Positions 1 through 6,193 of a stretch of DNA of 9,620 nucleotides are shown piece after piece (within the stretch, counting starts at the first letter, position 1; each line of letters opens with the position of its first letter). The stretch is from the NCBI GenBank assembly GCA_049644265.1, contig JBARRO010000090.1:1-9620 (forward strand), written 5' to 3'. The DNA is from JBARRO01 sp049644265 (GTDB taxonomy: Bacteria > Bacteroidota > Ignavibacteria > UBA10030). Position numbers and translations under genes: made by a program. The notes under the pieces are model-generated. The model was not told the DNA's origin and searched no databases. It saw nothing but the letters and a program-made list of their open reading frames with translations.

Positions 1-1084
1 GTTCTGGTGCGGCGCTGTATCCGCCCAAGGCTGCAAAGATACCTGCGTTAAGCTTCGATCCATAGCCTTCTGTGATTTGTCTCATCACAGAATGGCCTTC
101 GAATTCTTTTTCCCCTATCGAAGCTAGAAAAACCAATGCGTTCATTTCCGATTCAGAACCGGGAAATTTTTTGCAGACGTTTCGCGCTGCCTGAATTGCA
201 TCCGTTTTTTGCCCTGCCCGCAAGTACGCTATAGGAAGAATCTCGGATGCAACCCTGCCGACGTCGCCGGAATTGTAAGAAAATGTCTCGAAGCGGGAGA
301 GGTAAGACGGGTCATTTGCAGCTCGTTGAAGTTGAAATAATCCTGATAGTGCCAGTTTCTGGGCCTCGGTTCTCCCTGAAGCGAGCAACGTCTCGTAATG
401 TGCCGAAGCAGTTGAATAATCTTTCGCTTCGGTCGCTCTCTTTGCCGCCTTCAGTTCATTCGCCGCATCAGCGTTGACTGGAGATTGCGGTTCTCCGGCA
501 GATGAGGCGTCCTGGGCGGCAGGTGATGCCGTGAACCCCGAGAAGTAGTAAGAATTACAGTCGTCCGGATCTGACATCCAATAATCAACATAAACATAGC
601 TATTGTTGAATGCCCCAAACGCTGGTCCGTCTTCCTCCCACCAATTGGCGTCGGCAAAAATGTAGGATTCCTGGTTTGCGAAAACGTCGTAGGACGCGTT
701 GCCGAATATCTTATTGCAGCGTCCGATGATATTCTCCCCCATGATCGTTCCAAGGTCTATTTCACTGCCGCCGTACGCTACCAGGCCGTAGTTGTTGTCA
801 TCCACCGTGTTCCTTGCTTCCGTTCCGTGATCAGTGGCCGAAAGCCAGCTTTGAGTGTCGCAATAGAGACCGTAGTTACTCCCTTCGACCGTGTTCCCGT
901 AGGGGGTCCCGCTGGATCCGTAGTACATGTCTATCCCGTTGTAGATTTTCTGGTCGTTCACAACGCCGTTATTCTGGATCAGGTTGTTGAGCGGAGCCTG
1001 TCCTGAGCTTGGCGAAGGGTCGAACCATGTTATGAGGGAGAACAGACGTCGGGGTTCTTGGAAACGGGAAAATTTGGTGGTAGA
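1..1084 (-). CDS. 5'-truncated beta-helix / TPR-like secreted protein fragment, open at left edge
   Basis: On the minus strand a frame is open from the stop at 1087-1085 through the left edge (about 361 codons). From roughly 1005 to 590 the product has Asn/Gly-rich short repeats (LNNLIQNNG, NNYGLVAYGG, GENIIGRCNKIFGN) ending in NWWEEDGP, the style of right-handed parallel beta-helix (PbH1/NosD-like) proteins. An Ala/Ser/Pro linker follows (about 540-470). Then come Ala-rich helical pairs such as AKDYSTASAHYETLLASG and AYLRAGQKTDAIQAARN, resembling TPR repeats, which continue off the edge. No signal peptide is present, and there is no ATG in the first 52 codons; the first ATG (928) and a GTG (961) lack a clear ribosome site and lie inside the repeat region. 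The N-terminal part therefore seems lost, with the break beside a dispersed repeat at 995-1029. Likely a decaying remnant of a surface or secreted protein, although the remaining frame is intact. The true C-terminus is not visible. Confidence 0.65.
995..1029. repeat. Dispersed REP-like palindromic repeat ('FAKLRTG' type)
   Basis: The stretch contains CCTGAGCTTGGCGAAGGG next to GTCGAACC, a one-base variant of the widespread bacterial intergenic motif CCTGAGCTTGTCGAAGGG. Read on the minus strand in one frame it gives the familiar spurious peptide RPFAKLRTGSAQ. In the beta-helix frame it reads WFDPSPSSGQAP, which does not look like the following beta-helix repeats. It marks the point where the similarity to a real protein ends. 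The family assignment is from memory of the motif, not from a search. Confidence 0.6.
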
Positions 1085-1094
1085 TTAGGAAACC

Positions 1095-1179
1095 AAGCGA
1101 TAAGGGATAAGTGAAAAGCAATAAGAGGTTCTTATCACTTATCACTTATCGCTTATTGCTTATCACTTTTCACTTCACA
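1095..1179. repeat. Inverted pair of heptamer arrays forming a long hairpin
   Basis: From 1131 to 1179 seven 7-bp units run in phase (CTTATCA, CTTATCA, CTTATCG and variants). From 1098 to 1125 four units of the same family run in the opposite orientation (CGATAAG, GGATAAG, TGAAAAG, CAATAAG). The two arms make an inverted repeat: 1095-1114 pairs with 1135-1154 at 19 of 20 positions around a 20-nt loop. The hairpin lies between the divergent beta-helix remnant and the FAD oxidase gene. No T-tract follows it, so it is not an ordinary terminator. Confidence 0.8.
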
Positions 1180-1204
1180 GACCGACACTCTTTTCCTCCT
1201 CCTT

Positions 1205-2317
1205 ATGCCCGACTTTGAAATCACCGTCATCGGCGCGGGTGTTGTCGGGCTTGCGATTGCCGCAAAGCTTTCCCAAAAACATCCCAACCTCGTTCTTCTT
1301 GAAAGAAACGAGAAATACGGAATGGAAACCTCCAGCCGCAATAGCGAGGTCATCCATGCGGGCATCTATTATACGCCAGGTTCACTGAAGGCAACGTTGT
1401 GTGTCGAAGGCCGGGAATTGCTCTACTTCCTCTGCCAAAAGCACAACATTGCGCACAAGAGAATCACGAAAATCATCACTGCGACGAATGAAGCCGAGCG
1501 GGAAAAGCTGCAGACCATCTATGAAAACGGTCTTAAGAACGGGGTTGAGCTCCAACTTCTTAACAAACAAGAAACCTTAAACCTTGAACCAAATATTAAC
1601 ACGGTCGGCTCAATATTTTCTCCTTCGACGGGCGTCGTCAGCGCTCATGAACTCATGGACCACTTCTACCACACGACTCTCGATCGCGGCGGGGCGGTCC
1701 AGCATCGATCTCCCGTTGTGGGGCTTGAGAAGATCAATGGAGGGTACTCCGTAACCATCGATGAGCAGGGTCGGCGTTCGGCGTTTACGAGCGAAATCGT
1801 CGTAAATGCAGCAGGACTCGGTTCCGACCGTGTGGCCGCCCTCGCGGGAATCGACATCGACAAGGCCGCGTATCGTCTCTCGTTCGCCAAAGGTTCGTAC
1901 TTTTCGGTTGTCCCGTCAAAGGCGAAGCTCCTTTCGCGACTCGTCTATCCCGTTCCGGGTAACGAAAACCTCGGCGTCCATGCCCTGTTCGATTGGGGAG
2001 GAAGGTTGAAGTTCGGTCCCGACATCGAATACGTCGACGGAGACCGTCTCGACTACTCTGTTTCCGATAACAAGCGGCAAGCGTTTGCGGAGTCGATCCG
2101 CCGCATTCTCCCCGCAATCAACGACGAAGATCTGTCACCGGACATGAGCGGAATCCGGCCGAAACTGCAGCGCAAAGGAGAACCTGCGCGGGATTTTGTC
2201 ATCGTGAATGAACGCGAGCGCGGCCTCGAGGGGCTCGTGAACCTTATCGGAATCGAATCCCCCGGACTCACTTCCTCGCCCGCAATCGCGCAATTCGTTG
2301 AAAAAATCCTATTTTGA
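1205..2317 (+). CDS. lhgO: FAD-dependent oxidoreductase, L-2-hydroxyglutarate oxidase-like
   Basis: 370 residues, the full length expected for the LhgO/L2HGDH branch of the D-amino-acid-oxidase (DAO) flavoprotein fold. The Rossmann dinucleotide loop GAGVVG is at residues 10-15, with the ribose-binding acidic residue E33 at the end of strand 2. The family hallmark SSRNSEVIHAGIYYTPGSLK spans residues 43-62 (H51 is in the flavin-proximal loop). VVNAAGLGSD (199-208) is the second FAD-contact strand, and GIRPKL (316-321) with GIESPGLTSSPAIA (349-362) closes the FAD site. Known members oxidise L-2-hydroxyglutarate to 2-oxoglutarate and pass electrons to the quinone pool at the inner membrane, so that reaction is inferred from family, not proven here. 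The ATG at 1205 puts GAGVVG at the usual distance, but no Shine-Dalgarno sequence precedes it. Upstream lies a heptamer hairpin; the stop is 4 bp before another heptamer array. Other DAO substrates remain possible. Confidence 0.85.
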   Translation: MPDFEITVIGAGVVGLAIAAKLSQKHPNLVLLERNEKYGMETSSRNSEVIHAGIYYTPGSLKATLCVEGRELLYFLCQKHNIAHKRITKIITATNEAEREKLQTIYENGLKNGVELQLLNKQETLNLEPNINTVGSIFSPSTGVVSAHELMDHFYHTTLDRGGAVQHRSPVVGLEKINGGYSVTIDEQGRRSAFTSEIVVNAAGLGSDRVAALAGIDIDKAAYRLSFAKGSYFSVVPSKAKLLSRLVYPVPGNENLGVHALFDWGGRLKFGPDIEYVDGDRLDYSVSDNKRQAFAESIRRILPAINDEDLSPDMSGIRPKLQRKGEPARDFVIVNERERGLEGLVNLIGIESPGLTSSPAIAQFVEKILF

Positions 2318-2321
2318 GTCA

Positions 2322-2356
2322 TTCACCTACCACCTTTCACCTACGACCTGTCAGCA
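2322..2356. repeat. Short heptamer array between the two plus-strand genes
   Basis: Five 7-bp units in register begin 4 bp after the stop of the FAD oxidase: TTCACCT, ACCACCT, TTCACCT, then two more diverged units. They belong to the same style of spacer as the arrays at 1131, 7953 and 8836. After it, 2357-2455 holds an AT-rich tract with a weak TATATT at 2406-2411 as a possible -10 element. No well-placed -35 box is visible. Confidence 0.6.
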
Positions 2357-2455
2357 ATTTTTTTCGCACGAAAAGATTTCTAGTTCTATTGGCTTGAGAA
2401 ACCGCTATATTACAAAGTCTGTTCATTTCATCATTCTTAGGGGAGCCCGGGCGGC

Positions 2456-4270
2456 ATGAATCAATACCACCACCTGTTTCATATTCCTGTCATGGGGACA
2501 GGACATTCCGTCGATACGCCCATTCGAGTTGCCCACCTTGGTATCTCCTCCGTGATTTCGATCGTGGATGATATTCTCGTTGAGAAAATCCGGGAACACT
2601 ACAGCAAAAAATTCGACCTACCCTACGAGCGAATTCCCAAGAGCGTAGAAGACGGCCGGGCGAAACGTATCACGGCCTATCTCGACACCGTCAAGGAAAT
2701 TGTCCGCATAAAATTCGAAGCCCTCAAAGCTCTTCCGTTTTTCGAAACCAATGACAAGAGCAAGTATTTCGAGCTGCTCCCCGATGAGAGTCCGTTACGA
2801 AAAGCCTATCACAAACTTCTCCGGATGCGTCCGGGACCGGAGAGGGACGAAGCCGGGAATAACCTCACGGCGCAGATGACGCCGGGTTCGATCGATGTCA
2901 ATATTATGGTGAAGCTGGACCGCATCAATCTTGACAAAAGCGGAATGCCGCTCAGCGACGAATTCTCCGATGCCAAGGCGGCGCTACGGGGCTACGCCAA
3001 CAGCGGCCTGAAATCCTGCATCGTGTTTTCCGCCGGCATCAACCAGAGTTTGTTCAACTACATGACGCGCTTCCGGGATTTCTACCGGAGCGAAGTCGGA
3101 GAGATCAGAAAAAGGATCGTTCTGAAGGTCAGCGATTTCCGTTCTGCGTTCATTCAGGGAAAAGTCCTCGCCAAAAAGGGGTTGGAAGTATTCGAGTTTC
3201 GGATCGAATCGGGCCTCAACTGCGGCGGACACGCATTTGCCTCAAACGGCTACCTCCTGCCCTCGATTCTCAAGGAGTTCAAGGAGAAGCGTGAGCAACT
3301 CCAGGCAGAGTTTCATCCGATGGTTGCGAGATTCTACGAGTCGATGGGTTGGACGCTTCCTGAGATTGCGGCCGAGCACCGGGCCCTGGTGACGGTTCAG
3401 GGCGGGATCGGCAATCATGGCGAAGCGCGGAGGATGAGGGAACAATTCGGCATGGATCTGACCGGCTGGGCGAGCCCGTTTCTGCTTGTGCCGGAAGCAA
3501 CGTGCGTCGACGATGCAACGCGGGAATTGTTGCGTCGGGCAAAAGAAGAAGATTTGTATCTCAGCGATGTTTCACCACTCGGCGTTCCGTTCAACAACGT
3601 GCGCCGGACCGGGTCCGAGGTCTGGAAACGGGCGAAAGTCGCCGAGGGCACACCAGGGTCTGCGTGTCCCAAAGGATTCCTGGTCTCTAACACGGAGTAC
3701 ACACAAAATCCGATTTGCCTCGCATCCTCCGAATATCAGGACAAGAAGCTCGTCGAAATCGCTGCCATGGACATTCCCGACAGCGAAAAGGACAAGCTCG
3801 CCGACAGAGTTGTCGACAAGGCATGTCTTTGCGACCACCTTGGCAATGGTGCCATGATCGCCCTCGGCATTGCGCTCGAGAAAAATTCCCCCCAGGCCAT
3901 CTGTCCCGGGCCGAACATCGCATGGTTCGACAGAATCTACACTCTGAAGGAAATGGTGGATCATATTTATGGACGCGGCCCTTCCCTCGTCCCGCCGGAG
4001 CGTCCGCACATGTTCGCGAAGGAAGTCGTGATGTATGTCGATTATTTCGAGAAGCTTGTGCAGAAATGCGGAGACTCGCCGAAGGAGATCAAGAACCTGC
4101 AGGAATTCAAGACAAATCTCGAGGACGGCATGAACTATTGCCTCGAGGTTGCAGAAAGTGAAGCATACGAAGGAGAGAATCTCGCATCGATCAGGCCGTG
4201 CGTCGAAGAGCAGCGCGAACGATTAAGCGCAATCTACGCTGAGCTGGAGGGCAAGCTCGTCGTGGCGTAA
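2456..4270 (+). CDS. Nitronate monooxygenase/FabK-like TIM-barrel protein with Cys-rich C-terminus
   Basis: 604 residues, uncharacterised. Several segments match the FMN-binding NMO/2-nitropropane dioxygenase/FabK barrel: an N-terminal strand-helix HLGISSVISIVDD (27-39); RIESGLNCGGHAF (249-261), which resembles the family's xGxEAGGHxG loop and so places H259 at the catalytic-His position; and VQGGIGNHGEARRMREQFG (314-332) followed by TGWASPFLLVPEA (336-348), the usual phosphate-binding GGI and 'GTxF' region. Beyond about residue 350 is a roughly 250-residue extension not typical of NMO, with cysteines at 350, 404, 421, 457, 459, 483, 538, 562 and 582, including ACLCDHLGNG and AICPGPN. These could bind metal or an Fe-S cluster (inference). 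The ATG at 2456 is preceded by AGGGGAG at 2439-2445, a usable Shine-Dalgarno about 10 nt away. The stop TAA (4268-4270) is the first three bases of the downstream repeat. Substrate is unknown; calling it a nitronate monooxygenase would be over-precise. Confidence 0.7.
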   Translation: MNQYHHLFHIPVMGTGHSVDTPIRVAHLGISSVISIVDDILVEKIREHYSKKFDLPYERIPKSVEDGRAKRITAYLDTVKEIVRIKFEALKALPFFETNDKSKYFELLPDESPLRKAYHKLLRMRPGPERDEAGNNLTAQMTPGSIDVNIMVKLDRINLDKSGMPLSDEFSDAKAALRGYANSGLKSCIVFSAGINQSLFNYMTRFRDFYRSEVGEIRKRIVLKVSDFRSAFIQGKVLAKKGLEVFEFRIESGLNCGGHAFASNGYLLPSILKEFKEKREQLQAEFHPMVARFYESMGWTLPEIAAEHRALVTVQGGIGNHGEARRMREQFGMDLTGWASPFLLVPEATCVDDATRELLRRAKEEDLYLSDVSPLGVPFNNVRRTGSEVWKRAKVAEGTPGSACPKGFLVSNTEYTQNPICLASSEYQDKKLVEIAAMDIPDSEKDKLADRVVDKACLCDHLGNGAMIALGIALEKNSPQAICPGPNIAWFDRIYTLKEMVDHIYGRGPSLVPPERPHMFAKEVVMYVDYFEKLVQKCGDSPKEIKNLQEFKTNLEDGMNYCLEVAESEAYEGENLASIRPCVEEQRERLSAIYAELEGKLVVA

Positions 4271-4300
4271 GAGCATTTCACAGAGAAAAGAAGAGTAAAG

Positions 4301-4336
4301 CAGAGCTCACAGAGGTTGCGAGCTCTGTTTTTTTTT
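4301..4336 (+). terminator. Rho-independent terminator (repeat copy 1)
   Basis: A perfect 8-bp stem, CAGAGCTC at 4301-4308 with GAGCTCTG at 4320-4327, closes an 11-nt loop and is followed at once by nine T (4328-4336). It sits about 30 nt after the stop of the 604-aa gene and is the obvious end of that transcript. Confidence 0.85.
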
Positions 4337-4377
4337 GTGGGGGGAAGAAACATTTCACAGAGAGAAGAGGAGAAAAG

Positions 4378-4411
4378 CAGAGCTCACGGAGGTTTAGGGC
4401 TCGGTTTTTTT
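4378..4411 (+). terminator. Terminator-like hairpin (repeat copy 2)
   Basis: CAGAGCTC at 4378-4385 faces GGGCTCGG at 4397-4404, giving one A-G mismatch and one T-G wobble, then seven T (4405-4411). It is a weaker copy of the terminator at 4301. Confidence 0.55.
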
Positions 4412-4451
4412 AGAGGGGAAGAAACATTTCACAGAGAGAAGATGAGAAAAG

Positions 4452-4485
4452 CAGAGCTCACGGAGGTTTAGGGCTCTGTTTGTTT
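4452..4485 (+). terminator. Terminator-like hairpin (repeat copy 3)
   Basis: CAGAGCTC at 4452-4459 faces GGGCTCTG at 4471-4478: eight pairs with one wobble. The T-tract is interrupted by one G (TTTGTTT, 4479-4485). Confidence 0.55.
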
Positions 4486-4526
4486 GGTGGGGGGAAAGAT
4501 ACTACACAGAGAGAAGAGGAGACAAG

Positions 4527-4558
4527 CAGAGCTCACAGAGGTTTAGGGCTCTTTTTTT
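4527..4558 (+). terminator. Terminator-like hairpin (repeat copy 4)
   Basis: CAGAGCTC at 4527-4534 faces GGGCTCTT at 4546-4553, with seven pairs (one wobble) and the outermost pair lost. A T-run covers 4552-4558. Confidence 0.5.
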
Positions 4559-4597
4559 GTGGGGGAAGGATACATTTCAAAGAGGAAAAACGAGAAT

Positions 4598-4627
4598 AGC
4601 AGAGGTTTAGAGTTCTGCTCTTTTCTT
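4598..4627 (+). terminator. Variant terminator-like hairpin (repeat copy 5)
   Basis: This copy lacks about 6 nt (the GCTCAC of the others), so the standard stem cannot form. AGCAGA at 4598-4603 instead pairs with TCTGCT at 4614-4619 around a 10-nt loop, followed by CTTTTCTT. The stem sequence differs from copies 1-4 yet a hairpin is kept. Confidence 0.4.
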
Positions 4628-4681
4628 GAGGGGGAAAAGACATTGCAGAAAGATCTTACGAGCACCCAAAACCCAACTCCT

Positions 4682-5000
4682 TATCTTTTCTCTGTGTCCT
4701 CTGTGAAATGCTTCTAACAGCGCCCCACTCACCGTATCTTTTCTCCGTGTGCTCCTCTCTTCTCTGTGCCCTCTGTGAAATGCTCTTAAGACCGCCTAAC
4801 TCACCCTATCTTTTCTCTGTGTGCTCTGCTCTTCTCGGTGTCCTCTGTGAACTGCTTCTAACAACGCAACCCTCAGTATCTTTTCTCTGTGTGCTCTGCT
4901 CTTCTCAGTGTCCTCTGTGAACCGCTTCTAACAACGCAGCCCTCATTATCTTTTCTGTGTGTGCTCTGCTCTTCTCAGTGTCCTCTGTGAAATGCTCTTA
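4682..5000 (-). repeat. Right tandem array, about 70-bp units, inverted relative to the left array
   Basis: Units begin at about 4682 (short, 53 bp), 4735, 4807, 4877 and 4947, each starting TATCTTTTCT and ending near TCTAACAACGCANCCCTCA. Read on the minus strand each unit is purine-rich (TTCACAGAGGACACTGAGAAG, AGCAGAGCACACAGAG) and aligns with the first half of the left-array unit, but the hairpin, T-run and G-run are absent. The 18-mer TAAGAGCATTTCACAGAG occurs exactly at 4268-4285 on the plus strand and on the minus strand at 4788-4771 and 5000-4983. Copy 5 (4947-5000) overlaps the 3' end of the SGNH hydrolase gene. Between the arrays, 4656-4681 holds only unique sequence. Confidence 0.9.
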
Positions 5001-6193
5001 ACAACGGAGGCCAGGTTCTTTGCGATAAAGGGCACCATGACAGAAAACGTCGTATCTCTGTAGTGCACCTCGTCCCTGAAGTACACCAACGATTTCGGTA
5101 TTTCCTTCTCCAGGTCGATCAACGGAACTTTCCTTTGCGCAGCAATCCTTCGTAAGGCCTCGTTGTACTGCACCATCCCGTTGAACACCGTCTGGCTCGT
5201 CCATCCCATCGTATCGTTGACTGCCTCTACGCGCGTCATTCCGATTACCCCCTGTTCTTCCGGGGACATATCCCGCTTGAGGAGGCTTGGCTCGGTCATA
5301 AAAACGACCATGGTACTGTCGTGACCCGCCAGCTCCGCCAGGGTGTTCATGTTCCTCTCGTACGCCTTCAATCCCACAAAATAATCCATTGTCACGTCCT
5401 TTCGTGGCGGTGCGTACCACAATCCTCGCACAACATCCTGAAGGTAATTCCACAGACTCCTGCGGTTTACGATTCTGTTGACCGGGCCGTAGAAATGCCC
5501 ATAGTCCTCCCGGAAAGAACCATGGCTGAAGTACGAGAAATCCGCATTCTGCAAGAGGTCGTTGACTGACTGCATAATGAGGATGATCGATGGGTGGTGT
5601 TTCCGCAGGTTTGTTTCAAAATTGATGAGTGTATGGAGGGACGTATACCATTGCCTTCCGAAGTTATAGACTTTGACGTTGGGAAGATTGTAGGTGGTCT
5701 GAAGAATCTCTTCGACCCGCGAAGGCCAGTCCCGGCCGCTGCTGTCAGGAAATTCCGTCGTCGATCCGCCGAGGCAGAAGATTGCAATAGTACCGGGCGA
5801 TACGCTATCGACACGGCGGTCGTCGGGAGGTGTGATTTGCAGATACGGATGGTATTCGACCTTGTGCCGGTCAAACCACCGTTGGTACAGGACGTCCGCA
5901 ACGCCGTAGCATATGTAGAAGCCGACACAGAGGACCGTGAGGAGGAGCGCAGCAGCGCCCGGTTCGACCCTTCCACGGCGGAGGGCGAGAAAGAGAATCA
6001 CCAGGCCGGCATAGACCAGAGGGCCGGTCATCTGAATGGCCCAGAGAATTCGTGTCGGGTTGACGCCGTAGGCCAATGTGGAGCGGCCGGGAAAGAAGAA
6101 TCCTGCGTACACGAAAAGCCACACGACGCTCAAGGCGACGAGAAAACTCCAATCGAGCCATGTGAGGGCCTTGCCAGATTTTTCGTTCACCAT
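4946..6193 (-). CDS. Membrane-anchored SGNH/GDSL-like hydrolase
   Basis: 415 residues. Three hydrophobic segments (about 14-34, 48-70 and 79-98) anchor the N-terminus in the membrane. An extracytoplasmic-type SGNH domain follows: FCLGGSTTEF (139-148) holds the nucleophile S144 in the 'GGS' variant of block I, NFGRQWYTS (177-185) gives the block II Gly (G179), SVND (209-212) the block III Asn (N211), and RDEVHY (373-378) the block V Asp/His pair (D374, H377). All four SGNH residues are thus present, so it is probably an active esterase or O-acyl transferase/deacetylase, perhaps on a glycan or lipid; the substrate cannot be read from sequence. Its ATG overlaps the TGA of the radical SAM gene by one base, implying translational coupling. 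Residues 399-415 (KSISQRTLRRAEHTQKR) are encoded by a tandem-repeat unit, so the natural C-terminus was probably near residue 398. Confidence 0.8.
   Translation of the reverse strand: MVNEKSGKALTWLDWSFLVALSVVWLFVYAGFFFPGRSTLAYGVNPTRILWAIQMTGPLVYAGLVILFLALRRGRVEPGAAALLLTVLCVGFYICYGVADVLYQRWFDRHKVEYHPYLQITPPDDRRVDSVSPGTIAIFCLGGSTTEFPDSSGRDWPSRVEEILQTTYNLPNVKVYNFGRQWYTSLHTLINFETNLRKHHPSIILIMQSVNDLLQNADFSYFSHGSFREDYGHFYGPVNRIVNRRSLWNYLQDVVRGLWYAPPRKDVTMDYFVGLKAYERNMNTLAELAGHDSTMVVFMTEPSLLKRDMSPEEQGVIGMTRVEAVNDTMGWTSQTVFNGMVQYNEALRRIAAQRKVPLIDLEKEIPKSLVYFRDEVHYRDTTFSVMVPFIAKNLASVVKSISQRTLRRAEHTQKR

Larger units (their letters stand above)
4274..4655 (+). repeat. Left tandem array, about 75-bp units, five copies plus a partial sixth
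   Basis: Units begin at about 4274, 4351, 4425, 4500 and 4573 (spacings 77, 74, 75, 73), with a fragment from 4641. Each has a purine-rich first half (CATTTCACAGAGAGAAGAGG type), then GCAGAGCTCAC, GAGGTTTAGGGCTC, a T-run and a G-run of 4-6 followed by GAA. The hairpin plus T-run in each unit is listed separately as a terminator. The purine-rich half is shared, in inverted orientation, with the right array (4682-5000). The array begins 3 nt after the stop of the 604-aa gene. Confidence 0.9.

Noticed and set aside
2357..2380. T-run with TTTTCGCACGAAAA as a terminator for the FAD oxidase gene
   Set aside because: The stem is AT-rich with a two-base loop, and the T-run precedes the hairpin instead of following it on the plus strand.
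2389..2411. TTGGCT...TATATT as a promoter for the 604-aa gene
   Set aside because: The spacing is only 11 bp and no better -35 box is present, so it is mentioned but not called.
3572..4009. Minus-strand 145-codon open frame
   Set aside because: It is a shadow of the 604-aa gene in a GC-rich stretch, with no start signal and no protein-like motif.
4708..4920. Plus-strand 70-codon open frame rich in Cys, Leu and Ser with internal 24-residue periodicity
   Set aside because: It is a direct translation of the ~70-bp tandem repeat array; it has no ribosome site, and its periodicity is that of the DNA repeat.
4274..5000. Possible CRISPR array
   Set aside because: Units are ~70-77 bp with variation spread along the unit; there is no alternation of constant 25-40-bp repeats with unique spacers and no cas gene nearby.
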